The notes: a model not told the origin generated them from the letters alone. Positions 17,303-26,796 are shown, counted from the first letter of the stretch. The stretch is DNA of 64,000 nucleotides from JAHHTP01 sp964587555 (GCA_964587555.1 CAZPLR010000005.1:11541-75540); one strand, 5' to 3'. Made by a program: numbers and translations.

Positions 17303-18073
17303 TTACCGGTACTTCAAAACGGTAAGCGCAATTCTTCCTTTTCTGGTCGGCGAAGCTCCCTGAATACGGTATTTCCCGTACCCACGGATCGAAAGCTCCT
17401 GTCCCTCCTTCACCGGCATATCCGGCTTGCTGACCACTCTGTCGTCCGCCTTGACACCCTTTAACAGGATTGCCTCCGACGCAGCGTTCCTTCCCTTTCG
17501 CATGAGCTGCGAAACGATACAATCCGCCCGCATGGAGGCAGCGGTAATCGTCAGCTCTTCAAAAAGCGCTTTTGCAGAAAGCGGACAGCTTTCCGCTCTG
17601 CTGACACTAACCGAAGCCCGCTGCACTGCGGTCAGATTTTCCTCGATGTAATCCGCCACCTTTTCCAATACAAAAAGGTATCCCACATTTTCCGAAACGA
17701 TAATATCTCCAATCGTTTCCCGTTTGAGCGAAAGTCCCATCAACGCGCCCAAAAAATCTCTGTGCGTCGGCATTTCCTTTAAAAAGCGCGTGTCAAACTG
17801 CACCCGCAGAACGGTGATCGGATAATCCGCAGGCCGTATATCAACGCCCATAGGGGAAAATGCAGCAACCTTTCGCCGGGAATCCTGCGCACCGCCGTAA
17901 AACGCCGCATCCGCACCGCCGCGCTTTGCGGCAACAGCAGCGGTCTGCTGCTGCGGAACAGTCAAAAAGTCGCTGTATAGCACAATACCGCTTTTTGCCG
18001 CACGCTTCGCTAAATTCAGCATCTGCGCGGCAAAATAAGCGGCCTGTTTCTCTTCAGCTTCAGAAGCTGTCAT
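17303..18073 (-). CDS. ylmH: YlmH/Sll1252-type S4 RNA-binding protein
   Basis: A 256-residue protein of the YlmH family, usually placed between sepF and divIVA. The N-terminal part forms a small alpha/beta region (about 1-70), followed by the central domain with YPITVLRVQFDTRFL and GDIIVSENVGYLFVLEKVADYIEENL. The S4 domain is at the C terminus (about 185-250) with PVKEGQELSIRGYGKYRIQG. Recent work on Bacillus implicates YlmH in rescue of stalled large subunits carrying peptidyl-tRNA; a division role is older inference from position. Its start overlaps the sepF end by 14 bases. Confidence 0.88.
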   Translation of the reverse strand: MTASEAEEKQAAYFAAQMLNLAKRAAKSGIVLYSDFLTVPQQQTAAVAAKRGGADAAFYGGAQDSRRKVAAFSPMGVDIRPADYPITVLRVQFDTRFLKEMPTHRDFLGALMGLSLKRETIGDIIVSENVGYLFVLEKVADYIEENLTAVQRASVSVSRAESCPLSAKALFEELTITAASMRADCIVSQLMRKGRNAASEAILLKGVKADDRVVSKPDMPVKEGQELSIRGYGKYRIQGASPTRKGRIALTVLKYR

Positions 18074-18662
18074 TGTTCAGCGCATCGAGGATGTTCAAGC
18101 TGCCAAACTCGCTGTCACCGATGTTTGCGCCTTCCGGCTTATTCATATCGATATTTTCCGGCGTAACAATATAGGTTTTGTCCGCAATCGGGCTTAATTT
18201 GCCGTGATTTGCGTAAGCTACGCCGCTGAAGAAATCGATCACCGTCTTAATAAAATCGTCGTCCTGATTTTCAAGGTTTAAAATGACCGTTTTCTTTTGA
18301 TTAACGCGGTCGGCGATCTTCTTGATTCCCTCCAACGATTCCGGCTTATACAGCAAAATTTGGGATCTTTCGGTATCTGCAAAATTATCCATGCCAGTGA
18401 TTCCTCCTTGTTTTTCATCAAAATCAATAATCGGCTTCGGCGCAGCATATTGCGGCTTTGCAGCCGACTGCTTCGCCGCCGGTTTCGCATTGCGGCTTGA
18501 TTCATGCGTGTAGGCAGGGGACTCCTTTGCGGCAGGCGTTTCCCCGACCTCTTCTTCCTCTACCTCGGCGTCGTCCTCAAACTCGTCAATTTCTTCCTCA
18601 AAATCATCGTCTGTGCGGCCGTTTGAGCCTAAAAAGCCTTTGATATTGTCCATCCAGCCCAT
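18060..18662 (-). CDS. sepF: Cell division protein SepF
   Basis: FtsZ-associated membrane anchor that bundles FtsZ rings. The N-terminal amphipathic helix (MGWMDNIKGFLG) should bind membrane. A disordered, acidic then Ala/Pro/Lys-rich linker covers residues 18-85. The C-terminal SepF core follows with ILLYKPESLEGIKKIADRV, KTVILNLENQDDDF and KTVIDFFSGVAYANHGKLSPI. At 200 residues it is slightly longer than in Bacillus because of the linker. It lies 31 bases after yggS and overlaps ylmH by 14 bases. Confidence 0.93.
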   Translation of the reverse strand: MGWMDNIKGFLGSNGRTDDDFEEEIDEFEDDAEVEEEEVGETPAAKESPAYTHESSRNAKPAAKQSAAKPQYAAPKPIIDFDEKQGGITGMDNFADTERSQILLYKPESLEGIKKIADRVNQKKTVILNLENQDDDFIKTVIDFFSGVAYANHGKLSPIADKTYIVTPENIDMNKPEGANIGDSEFGSLNILDALNNDSF

Positions 18663-18693
18663 TGTGTACGATCCTTTCTTTTTGGTTTACAGT

Positions 18694-19413
18694 CTAATCC
18701 GCTATCTGCTGCGGCAGATATGTGCGCGCCCCGAAAATGCCTCTTCCGACCCGCACAAGCGTCGCGCCATAGCGTATCGCCTGTATATAATCCTCCGACA
18801 TCCCCATCGACAGCTCGTCCATCTGGATCCCGGGAATATTTTCCTTCCTAACCTGCTCCCGCAGTAGGCGCATCCTTTCAAAGCTGTCCGGCGTTTTTGC
18901 CGGATCCGGAATGCACATCAGCCCCTTAACCGCAATGCCCTCCAGCGCCGCGATCCGGCGCAGAAACGCAATCAGTTCCTCCGGCAGTACGCCGGATTTG
19001 CTCTCTTGTCGGTCAATATTGACCTCGACCAATACCGGCATTACCTTATGGATTGCAAGTGCGCGCCTTGCGATCTCTTGCGCAAGCGGTAAGCTGTCCA
19101 CCGATTCTATCATATCGACCTTATCGATGATATATTTGACCTTGTTCCGCTGCAAAGCGCCGATAAAATGCACCGACACGCCTTCTAAACGGTATTGCCC
19201 TTCCTTTTCCAAAAACTCCTGCACCCGGTTTTCACCGATGATTCTTAGCCCCTCGGCAATCACCGTATTGACTGTTTCCGGCGGAATCGTCTTGGTGACG
19301 CCGACCAAACGCACCTCTCCGCATTCCCGACCGCACTCGCTTTCTGCGGCGCGGATTTCAGACACAATCCTTCGGTAACGCTCAGCCGCTGAACCCCTAT
19401 CCTCCTGCTGCAT
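18694..19413 (-). CDS. yggS: YggS family PLP-binding homeostasis protein
   Basis: Cytosolic pyridoxal phosphate-binding protein that maintains PLP balance and has no established catalytic reaction. The cofactor lysine is Lys41 in VGVTKTIPPE. Other family blocks are HFIGALQRNKVKYI, EVNIDRQESKSGVLPEEL, GLMCIPDP and LSMGMSEDYIQAIRYGATLVRVGRGIFGAR. The ATG at 19413 is six bases after GAGG; a TTG six codons earlier has no ribosome site. The start lies inside the end of the HlyD-like gene (17-base overlap), and sepF follows after 31 bases. Confidence 0.93.
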   Translation of the reverse strand: MQQEDRGSAAERYRRIVSEIRAAESECGRECGEVRLVGVTKTIPPETVNTVIAEGLRIIGENRVQEFLEKEGQYRLEGVSVHFIGALQRNKVKYIIDKVDMIESVDSLPLAQEIARRALAIHKVMPVLVEVNIDRQESKSGVLPEELIAFLRRIAALEGIAVKGLMCIPDPAKTPDSFERMRLLREQVRKENIPGIQMDELSMGMSEDYIQAIRYGATLVRVGRGIFGARTYLPQQIAD

Positions 19414-20617
19414 GGATGACCTCGCCTCCAACTATCACGTCATCATACACGCTGACATAATCCGAATCCGTCGTATATCGGCTGATGATGATATCCTCAT
19501 CTTCATATACCGGGTCAAGCTTCTTAAACAGTACCGTTGTCCCACGCAGGATATAAACTCCCTTGACCCCGTTTTGGAACCGCTGCGCCTCTTTGCTCAC
19601 GCCGATGCCGTCATAGCTGGAAATTGTGATCGAGGCGCGCTCAAACCGTGCGTTGATAAAATCTTTGTTCATGATGCTGCTTTGGAAAACAAGCAGCGTC
19701 TTTTCTTCTTCCTCTGCCTTCGCCACAAGGCTTAAGGTGCATTCGCCAACATTCAGACTGCTGAAGTGCAGCTCGACCTCTTTTCCAACCGATAGCGCTT
19801 TGGTCAGTTCATTGGTATCGGTCAAAGCGCAGTAATACCAGTAGTTAGAGGTGACGATCTTGCCAACGCCTTCCCCCGAAACAGCCTTATCCGAAAGGAT
19901 GTCCGCAGCGTCTGCCACCGTCATATCCTTGCAGCCGCTTAACGAAAGCGTTTCCTCCAGCCCGTCGACACGGCTGGAAAAATATCCGTTTTTCGGCGCA
20001 GTAACGCTGCCAAGCGCCTTGCTGCCGCTGCTTAACGACTCGATCTTTCCCTGAAGCAGCTCCATCGCGTCGTTATAGTCGGTAACTTCGCCTTTGCAAA
20101 GCTGAAGTTTGTTGAGCTGGTAGGTCAAATCTTCCTTGATTTCTTTTGCTCTGGCAAACTCGCCCGCTTCGATCTGTGCGACATACTCCGACTGCAATTG
20201 CGCCGTCTGCTTGACTACAATATCGATCCGGCTGCCCTTGACCGAGCCTTCGCTCGACAACGCCTTCAGCTCATCATACGCTTCCCGATACTCTTCGGCA
20301 AGCTGCAAATTGATCTGATCCTGCTGCGAGGAATAGATCGAGCAAAGCTCGCTTCCCGCCTTCACGCGCCTGCCGTCGGCATAGTTGTATTTGAGAATAC
20401 CGCTTGTACTCCCTTCCACAAGGCTCTCATCCCGCACGAAAAAGCCGTCTAATGTAATCTCCTTGACCAAAACTGTCTGTGTAACCGTTTCGGTCTGATA
20501 CGGCTTATGCAGATAGCTCCATAGATGATGTCCAATAAAGACGATCACCAAAGCCAGAAATATCGTCAGCAGAATCCCGTATATTCTGTTTTGCAGATTG
20601 GTCTTTCCGCCGCTCAT
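19397..20617 (-). CDS. HlyD-like periplasmic adaptor-type envelope protein
   Basis: A 406-residue protein with one N-terminal membrane helix (YGILLTIFLALVIVFIGHHLW) and an extracytoplasmic part. The region near residues 60-110 has the split-barrel/lipoyl pattern of HlyD-type adaptors (SGILKYNYADGRRVKAGSELCSIYS), then an alpha-helical hairpin of about 100 residues. A second half-motif GKIVTSNYWYYCALTD and a C-terminal beta-barrel follow. No ABC or MFS partner is nearby. Genes like this sit between hfq or similar genes and yggS-sepF in many Clostridia, so it may serve envelope or division functions; that is inference. The ATG at 20617 follows GGGAAGGG. Confidence 0.75.
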   Translation of the reverse strand: MSGGKTNLQNRIYGILLTIFLALVIVFIGHHLWSYLHKPYQTETVTQTVLVKEITLDGFFVRDESLVEGSTSGILKYNYADGRRVKAGSELCSIYSSQQDQINLQLAEEYREAYDELKALSSEGSVKGSRIDIVVKQTAQLQSEYVAQIEAGEFARAKEIKEDLTYQLNKLQLCKGEVTDYNDAMELLQGKIESLSSGSKALGSVTAPKNGYFSSRVDGLEETLSLSGCKDMTVADAADILSDKAVSGEGVGKIVTSNYWYYCALTDTNELTKALSVGKEVELHFSSLNVGECTLSLVAKAEEEEKTLLVFQSSIMNKDFINARFERASITISSYDGIGVSKEAQRFQNGVKGVYILRGTTVLFKKLDPVYEDEDIIISRYTTDSDYVSVYDDVIVGGEVIHAAGG

Positions 20618-20644
20618 CCGCCGCACCCTTCCCAAAAACTACGA

Positions 20645-20881
20645 TCATTCTTCCTTCTGCGCATCTGTTATCCGGATCAGATGCGACGGTATCACTGTGG
20701 AAACCGCGTGCTTATACACGAGATTCTGTTTTCCATCGCTTTCGAGCAATATCACATAGCTGTCAAAGCCCTTAACGATCCCCTTAAACTGAAATCCGTT
20801 GGTCAGATAAACGGTAATTGGAATCCGTTCTGTACGCGCCGCGTTTAAAAAAATGTCCTGAAGATTTTTTACCTTAACCAT
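20645..20881 (-). CDS. hfq: RNA chaperone Hfq
   Basis: Hexameric Sm-like protein that binds small RNAs and mRNAs. The 78-residue product has the Sm1 motif (VYLTNGFQFKGIVKGFDSYVILLES) and the Sm2 motif (VYKHAVSTVIP). I start at the ATG at 20881, which has GGAGG five bases upstream; the longer in-frame extension overlaps the promoter region. Gene order with miaA upstream (miaA-hfq) is conserved across bacteria. It heads a group continuing into the HlyD-like gene 27 bases downstream. Confidence 0.95.
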   Translation of the reverse strand: MVKVKNLQDIFLNAARTERIPITVYLTNGFQFKGIVKGFDSYVILLESDGKQNLVYKHAVSTVIPSHLIRITDAQKEE

Positions 20882-21019
20882 ATAAACCTCCCTTTTCCTC
20901 ACTGTCTTAAATTTCCAATCTCTGTTTTGGCATCTGTTTTCTTCACAGAGGCCTAATGATATGCTCAAATGCAGGATCGCCCGCTTTGCCGCAGACAGCC
21001 CTGCTTAATACCTAAAACT

Positions 21020-21048
21020 ATTGTAACATAAAATGTGCCAAAAAGCAA
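21020..21048 (-). promoter_or_regulatory. Sigma-A type promoter upstream of hfq
   Basis: On the minus strand TTGCTT (21043-21048), 17 bases and TACAAT (21020-21025) with a TGT extension. It lies 139 bases before the hfq start, leaving a 5' leader of about 130 bases, and just after the miaA stop. Confidence 0.65.
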
Positions 21049-21071
21049 GACACAAAAGAATTTATTTTTCC

Positions 21072-22034
21072 TTATTTCCCGTCGATTTTATGCTCCAAAA
21101 ACGTCACTTTGATCAGCCTAAGCGCCGCATCGGTTAGATCCGCTTCCGTCGGATAGTCCTCGCGGTAAAGCCAGCTTATACCGTCCTCCCTTTTAAACCA
21201 TGTCAGCTGACGTTTAGCATAGCGACGGCTGCTCTGTTTTAAACGCTGCACTGCGTCGGTCAGACTTTCTGTTCCGGCAAAATAGCGCGCAAACTCCTTA
21301 TAACCGATCGCTTGATACGCCGTCGGCAGCTTTGCTTTGGCGCAGACTGCGCGCGCTTCTTCCAAAAGCCCGTTTTCCAGCATGATGTCCACCCGGCGGT
21401 CAATCCGCTCGTAAAGCAGCTTCCTGTCATGGCAGGTAAGCCCGATCAAACAAACCGGATCATATAGTCTCTGCGCCATTCTGCTTTCTGCCTGCAAAGC
21501 GGTCATCGTCCTTCCAGTCAGCCTGTAAACCTCGACTGCGCGCACCAAACGCACGGTATTATTCGGGTGAATGTGTTCGGCTGACGCCGCGTCGATCTCC
21601 TGTAAATAGCGGTAAAGCGCCATGCGGCCTTGAGGAGTTTGCGCCTGCTCATAAAGCGCGGCGCGCAGCGCTTCATCTGTTTGAATTTCCTGAAACTGCG
21701 TATTGGTTAAAAGCGAGCGAATATAAAGCCCTGTCCCGCCTGCGATAATCGGCTGCTTGCCGCGAGAATAGATGTCCGCAGCCGCCGCGTTCGCGTCGGA
21801 CACATAATCTGCGACCGAATATTCGCATTCCGGCGGCAGAAAGCCGATCAAATGATGCGGTATGCCCTTTTTCTCTTGCTCAGACGGCTTCGCGGTCGCA
21901 ATCGACATTCCCTGATAGATCTGCATGCTGTCGGCGGAAATGATCTCACCGTTTAACGCGGCGGCAAGCTCTACCGCAAGCGCCGTTTTGCCGGAGGCGG
22001 TTGGTCCCGCAACCACAATCAGCGGCATCGCCAT
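21072..22034 (-). CDS. miaA: tRNA dimethylallyltransferase
   Basis: Transfers dimethylallyl to A37 of tRNAs that read U-starting codons, the substrate step for MiaB encoded in the same cluster. The P-loop GPTASGKT is at residues 10-17, followed by the conserved EIISADSMQIYQGMSIATAKP and IPHHLIGFLPPE. IIAGGTGLYIRSLL and the C-terminal YAKRQLTWFKRE are also typical. The length of 320 is normal. It follows mutL by 39 bases and is the last gene of the miaB-mutSL group. Confidence 0.95.
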   Translation of the reverse strand: MAMPLIVVAGPTASGKTALAVELAAALNGEIISADSMQIYQGMSIATAKPSEQEKKGIPHHLIGFLPPECEYSVADYVSDANAAAADIYSRGKQPIIAGGTGLYIRSLLTNTQFQEIQTDEALRAALYEQAQTPQGRMALYRYLQEIDAASAEHIHPNNTVRLVRAVEVYRLTGRTMTALQAESRMAQRLYDPVCLIGLTCHDRKLLYERIDRRVDIMLENGLLEEARAVCAKAKLPTAYQAIGYKEFARYFAGTESLTDAVQRLKQSSRRYAKRQLTWFKREDGISWLYREDYPTEADLTDAALRLIKVTFLEHKIDGK

Positions 22035-22073
22035 TATTTTAAACCCTTTCCTTTTCTCATTGATCGCGTATCC

Positions 22074-23990
22074 TCAAACAATCCGCCCAAAACGGCGTTC
22101 GATCTCCTTTTGAGATATAAATTGCAGGATCGGCCGTCCATGCGGGCAGTGCCGCACCGTATCGTCGGAAAGCACCTCTCTTGCAAGACGCAAAAGCTCG
22201 TCGCGGCTGCTGATGTCATGCGCCTTAATCGCCGCCTTGCACGCCATACTGTGCAGCATCTCGTCAATAACCTGCGGCGTGATCTCATTCCGGTGCTGTT
22301 CCATCTTCTCAGCCGCCTCCAAAAGCGCCGCAAAGGGATCGTACTGCCCCCCGGAAAGGATCGGCGGAACGGCACGGATCAAAAGCGTGCTGCTGCCGAA
22401 ATCGTCGAACACAAACCCCAGCTTTTCCAGCTGCTCCCGATGCGAAAAGATTGCGTTCTCCTCCTTGCCCGTCATCGCAACGGCAAGCGGCACAAGCAGC
22501 ATCTGCGACTCGCCAAGCGCCGTCTGTTTTTTCAGCCTGTCATAAATCAGCTTTTCATGTGCCGCGTGCTTATCCAACAGGATCATATGCTCCTTACTTT
22601 CCAGCACCAGATAGGTCGCAAAAAGCTCGCCGATAAACCGGATTCCCCCAAGCTCCGCGCTCCCGTCCGCCGGTACATGAAGACACGCTTCGTCCTGCGG
22701 CGCCGACGCGCTCTCCTTTGCATCGTCAATCTCCGGAACATACTCCCGCTCCTCTTCCCGCGGGATCGTTTCCGGCTCTTTTGGCTCAGGAAACGCCTGC
22801 TTGAGCGGCGTTTTCGACGGCGGGATATCCGGCTGATCCCTCTCTCCGCCGAACACATTGCGGTATCTTGGCGAAAAGTCGGTTTTTGCCTTCACATCCT
22901 GCATCACCGGCGCGCGCTCGGAAAACTCCACCTGTGCGCCGCTTGTATCCTCTGGCGGCGGGGTCATTGGGATTGGGGCGTTGATCTGGGTTTCCAGCGC
23001 GTCGCAGCGCAGCAGTGTGTTCTTTACTGCAAAATAAACCGCCTCATATACCGCTTTTTCATCCGAAAAGCGGATCTCGATCTTTGCTGGATGGACGTTG
23101 ACGTCCACCATGCTGTACGACATATCGACATTCAGCACACAGCCCGGAAACTTCCCTACCATAATCGAGCCGTGATAGCCGTCCTCCAACGCGGCGGCAC
23201 AGGTTTTGGATTTCACAAAGCGGTTGTTAACATAAAAGTGCTGCATCGCGCGGGTTGCCCGTCCGGCGGATGCGCGGGTAATGCAGCCGGTGATCCGGAT
23301 CCCGTTGAACGTATAGTCTACCGGGACGACGTTAAGCGCAAACTCTCTGCCGAACACCGCGTAAACGCTGTTTTCCAGCTTTCCATCCCCTCCGCCGGAC
23401 AGTTTCACTACGCTGTCGGCGATATACCGGAAGGATATCTCCGGGTGAGAAAGCATGATCTTTTCGACCACGCTGGAAACCGAAGCGGTTTCCGAAGCGT
23501 CCTTTTTCAAAAATTTCAGCCGTGCCGGGACATTGTAAAACAGATTCCGGATGATGATTGTCGTTCCATCCGGGCAGCCGGTCTGCTCAAAAAAGGTCTG
23601 CTCTCCCGCCTTCATACGCAGCGTATTTCCAAATTCCTCATCCGGCGTTTTGCTAGTCATTTCCACCTCGGCGACTGCGCAGATCGAGGCAAGCGCCTCG
23701 CCGCGGAAGCCGAGCGTCGCGATATCCTGCAAATCCGCCTCGCCGTGGATTTTGCTTGTCGCATGACGCAAAAATGCAACCGGCATATCCTCTCCTGAGA
23801 TCCCTCCGCCGTTGTCGGTGACGCGGATATAGGTTTTCCCGCCGTTTTTGATCTCAATGTCGATATGCGTCGCTCCGGCGTCGATGCTGTTTTCCAAAAC
23901 CTCTTTGACAATCGAGGAGGGTCTTTCGATGACCTCTCCCGCTGCGATCAGCTCCGCCACCGCCTGATCCAGCACCGCGATCTTTCCCAT
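22074..23990 (-). CDS. mutL: DNA mismatch repair protein MutL
   Basis: ATPase and nicking endonuclease partner of MutS. The N-terminal GHKL ATPase has IAAGEVIERPSSIVKEVLENSIDAGA, TDNGGGI and TLGFRGEALASICAV. The region 340-440 is a Pro/Glu-rich linker. The C-terminal domain shows the expected metal sites: DKHAAHEKLIYD at residues 473-484 in place of the usual DQHAxxExxxxE, then ACKAAIK and CPHGRP. Gln is changed to Lys and the last Glu to Asp; the other residues remain, so nicking activity is probable. The length of 638 is normal for Clostridia. It follows mutS by 27 bases. Confidence 0.95.
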   Translation of the reverse strand: MGKIAVLDQAVAELIAAGEVIERPSSIVKEVLENSIDAGATHIDIEIKNGGKTYIRVTDNGGGISGEDMPVAFLRHATSKIHGEADLQDIATLGFRGEALASICAVAEVEMTSKTPDEEFGNTLRMKAGEQTFFEQTGCPDGTTIIIRNLFYNVPARLKFLKKDASETASVSSVVEKIMLSHPEISFRYIADSVVKLSGGGDGKLENSVYAVFGREFALNVVPVDYTFNGIRITGCITRASAGRATRAMQHFYVNNRFVKSKTCAAALEDGYHGSIMVGKFPGCVLNVDMSYSMVDVNVHPAKIEIRFSDEKAVYEAVYFAVKNTLLRCDALETQINAPIPMTPPPEDTSGAQVEFSERAPVMQDVKAKTDFSPRYRNVFGGERDQPDIPPSKTPLKQAFPEPKEPETIPREEEREYVPEIDDAKESASAPQDEACLHVPADGSAELGGIRFIGELFATYLVLESKEHMILLDKHAAHEKLIYDRLKKQTALGESQMLLVPLAVAMTGKEENAIFSHREQLEKLGFVFDDFGSSTLLIRAVPPILSGGQYDPFAALLEAAEKMEQHRNEITPQVIDEMLHSMACKAAIKAHDISSRDELLRLAREVLSDDTVRHCPHGRPILQFISQKEIERRFGRIV

Positions 23991-24017
23991 ATTCCGCGCA
24001 TCTCCTTTCCTTGCTTT

Positions 24018-26633
24018 TTACGCTTCCTTGGCGATTTCTTTTAGTTCATATAACAGCTTCAGCGCGTCAAACGGCGTTAAAGCGTTCACATCGACGTCCT
24101 TGAGCCGGTCGGCAAGCGGATTATCCTGCACCGGAACAAAGGTCATCTGCATCGGTTCCTCCTGCTGTGGTCTTGTGGCAATACGGCTGCTGCCGTGATT
24201 AGCAGCCTCGATCTCACCCAGGATTTCCTTCGCGCGCCTTATGACCTCGCTTGGCACGCCCGCAAGCTTTGCAACCTCGACCCCGTAGCTTTCGTCCGCA
24301 CCGCCGCGCACAATCTTGCGCAGGAAAATGATCTCGTCCCCGCGCTTCTTACAGGCGATATTATAGTTCTGCACGCCTGTATAAAGCTTCTCCAGCTCGG
24401 TCAATTCGTGGTAATGGGTCGCAAACAACGTCTTGCAGCCCAGCCTTTTATTCTTGATGATGTATTCAACCACCGCCCTTGCAATGCTCATGCCGTCGAA
24501 GGTCGAGGTGCCGCGCCCGATCTCGTCCAGAATGACCAAGCTGTTCGGCGTCGCGTTTTTCAAAATATGCGCTACCTCGCTCATCTCAACCATAAAGGTT
24601 GACTGTCCCGCTGTCAAATCATCCGACGCTCCGACGCGGGTAAACACCTTGTCGCAAATTGTGACGCGCGCATACTGCGCCGGGACAAAGCTGCCGATCT
24701 GCGCCATAATGACGATCAGCGCAACCTGACGCATATAGGTGGATTTTCCCGCCATATTCGGTCCGGTAATCACCATGATCTTGCCGTCTTCCGTGTTTAA
24801 CGCGGTATCGTTCGGCACAAACATATCGCCGTTTAAAAGCTGCTCGATGACCGGATGCCTGCCGTTTTTGATCGTGATCTCGCCGCTTACCGCAATCTCC
24901 GGACGGGTATAACGGTTATCCCTTGCGACGATAGCAAGCGAAGAAAGAAAATCGATCTCCGCCGCCGCAAACGCGGTTTGCTGCACCTGCTCCATCTGCT
25001 CGGAAATAAATGCAATCAGCTTATCATAGATATCCGCCTCGATCATCAGCGCCTTATCCTTGGCGTTAAGAACCTTGTTTTCCACCTCTTTCAATTCCTC
25101 GGTGATATACCGCTCGCCGCCGGTCAAGGTCTGCTTGCGCACATAATTCACCGGGACAAGCGGCAGATTGCTTTTAGAAACCTCAATGTAGTAGCCATAG
25201 ACCCGGTTAAACCCGATCTTCAGATTCTTAATTCCCGTTTTTTCCTTCTCTTTTGCCTCCATCTGCGCCAGATATTCCTTTGCATGGTCGCAGATATAGC
25301 GGTATTCGTCAAGCTGTTTATCAAAGCCGTCCTTAATATATCCGCCGTCCTTCATCAGCGCGGGCGGCTCGTCCTTGATCGCAGCCTCTACGGCTTGCGC
25401 AAGCGCCGTCAGATCCTGCAGCCGCTCGGTCAGCGCGGCAAGCAGCGGGGCATTTCCTCTCTTTGTGATCTCCTTCAGCCGCGCGATCCCTCGGCAGCTC
25501 TGCGCAAGCGCATTTAAATCCTTCGGCGTCGCCTGATGATAGCCGACGCGGGTCATCAGACGCTCCATATCGAAAATGCCGCTTAGCTCTCTGACCAGAT
25601 CGTCGTTGAAACGAAAATCCTGCGCAAGCTCCGCAACCGCCTCCTGCCGGCGCAGAATCTCAGCCGCGCTAAGCAGCGGCTGCTCGATCGCTTTTTTTAA
25701 AAACCGCCTGCCCATTACGGTTTTTGTCCGGTCAAGCACCCAATAAAGCGTCCCATGCTTTTGTCTGGTGCGCATCGACTCGGTTAATTCCAGATTGCGC
25801 TTTGCGGTTAGGTCAATCGTCATATAAAAATCGTCCTGATAGTAATGCAGCGACAGACTTCTCTTGACATTTGCCCGCTGGGTGTAATCAATATAGTTCA
25901 TCAGCGCGTAAAGCGAGATGACCGCCAGCGTTTTGGTTTGCGCGATCGGATCCAGCTTCTGGAAAAGCCCTCGGGCACGCAGGCTGGAAACCGCCGCGTC
26001 CGGGTCATTGTCGTCATCTACCACTGTACCAACGCAGTTTAACTTCGTCTTTAAATATTGCCCAACCGCCGCATAATCGAGGAAATCGGAGTTAAACAGC
26101 ACCTCCTTCGGCGCATATTGGGTAAACGCTCCCATCATATCCTCCGCCGTAGCGCCGCCGTCCTTTTGGGTCAGATACACCTCTCCGGTAGAAATATCGG
26201 CAAAGCAAACGCCAAACGCATCCTTCTTGACGATGATACAAGCTAAAAAATTGTTGCTGTCTGCGTCGAGCATCGCATCCTCGGTAATCGTGCCGGGGGT
26301 CACAATACGGATCACATCCCGCTGTACCAAACCCTTGGCAAAACGCGGATCCTCCATCTGCTCGCAAACCGCGACCTTGTAGCCCTTATCGATCAACCTT
26401 TTTATGTATCCCTCCGCCGCGTGATATGGGATGCCGCACATCGGTGCGCGCTCCGGCAGGCCGCAGCTTTTTCCGGTCAGTGTCAGCTGCAATTCTCTGG
26501 ACACAAGTTTTGCATCCTCAAAAAACATCTCATAAAAATCGCCGAGCCGGTAAAACAGGATATGATCCGGATGCTTTTCCTTGATCTTCAGATAATGCTC
26601 CATCATTGGCGTCACTTTCTGCGCCTGTGCCAT
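24018..26633 (-). CDS. mutS: DNA mismatch repair protein MutS
   Basis: Recognises mismatches and recruits MutL. The mismatch-binding Phe33-Tyr34-Glu35 motif is in GDFYEMFFED. The ATPase has Walker A GPNMAGKST at residues 624-632, Walker B in LVILDEIGRGTSTFDG, and the ATHYHEL loop. The C terminus carries the tetramer/beta-clamp region with QMTFVPVQDNPLADRLKDVDV. Length of 871 matches MutS1. It is preceded by a strong terminator hairpin (26671-26707) after ylbF and followed 27 bases later by mutL. Confidence 0.97.
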   Translation of the reverse strand: MAQAQKVTPMMEHYLKIKEKHPDHILFYRLGDFYEMFFEDAKLVSRELQLTLTGKSCGLPERAPMCGIPYHAAEGYIKRLIDKGYKVAVCEQMEDPRFAKGLVQRDVIRIVTPGTITEDAMLDADSNNFLACIIVKKDAFGVCFADISTGEVYLTQKDGGATAEDMMGAFTQYAPKEVLFNSDFLDYAAVGQYLKTKLNCVGTVVDDDNDPDAAVSSLRARGLFQKLDPIAQTKTLAVISLYALMNYIDYTQRANVKRSLSLHYYQDDFYMTIDLTAKRNLELTESMRTRQKHGTLYWVLDRTKTVMGRRFLKKAIEQPLLSAAEILRRQEAVAELAQDFRFNDDLVRELSGIFDMERLMTRVGYHQATPKDLNALAQSCRGIARLKEITKRGNAPLLAALTERLQDLTALAQAVEAAIKDEPPALMKDGGYIKDGFDKQLDEYRYICDHAKEYLAQMEAKEKEKTGIKNLKIGFNRVYGYYIEVSKSNLPLVPVNYVRKQTLTGGERYITEELKEVENKVLNAKDKALMIEADIYDKLIAFISEQMEQVQQTAFAAAEIDFLSSLAIVARDNRYTRPEIAVSGEITIKNGRHPVIEQLLNGDMFVPNDTALNTEDGKIMVITGPNMAGKSTYMRQVALIVIMAQIGSFVPAQYARVTICDKVFTRVGASDDLTAGQSTFMVEMSEVAHILKNATPNSLVILDEIGRGTSTFDGMSIARAVVEYIIKNKRLGCKTLFATHYHELTELEKLYTGVQNYNIACKKRGDEIIFLRKIVRGGADESYGVEVAKLAGVPSEVIRRAKEILGEIEAANHGSSRIATRPQQEEPMQMTFVPVQDNPLADRLKDVDVNALTPFDALKLLYELKEIAKEA

Positions 26634-26670
26634 AAATTTGTCCTTTCCTTCCTCCCGCCAAAGGGACGGC

Positions 26671-26707
26671 TAAAAACGCGGCGGCAAATTGCCGTATTTG
26701 CCGCCGC
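26671..26707 (-). terminator. Strong rho-independent terminator between ylbF and mutS
   Basis: A perfect 12-bp GC-rich inverted repeat (26678-26689 with 26696-26707) with a six-base loop is followed on the minus strand by G then five T residues. Only 37 bases separate it from mutS, with no recognisable promoter between, so mutS-mutL-miaA expression should depend on read-through or a hidden start. Confidence 0.85.
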
Positions 26708-26796
26708 AGTTCTTACGGTTCTTTTTTTCTTTTTTGATCTTTAGATTTCCCCGCCGCAGCAAAGCCGCTGAAACGTTTGGCTGAAGCGTATTTCGG

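Noticed and set aside
22110..23798. A 562-codon plus-strand reading frame
   Set aside because: It is antisense to mutL, which has full family motifs, and its product is Arg/His/Cys-rich, typical of a shadow of a codon-biased gene.
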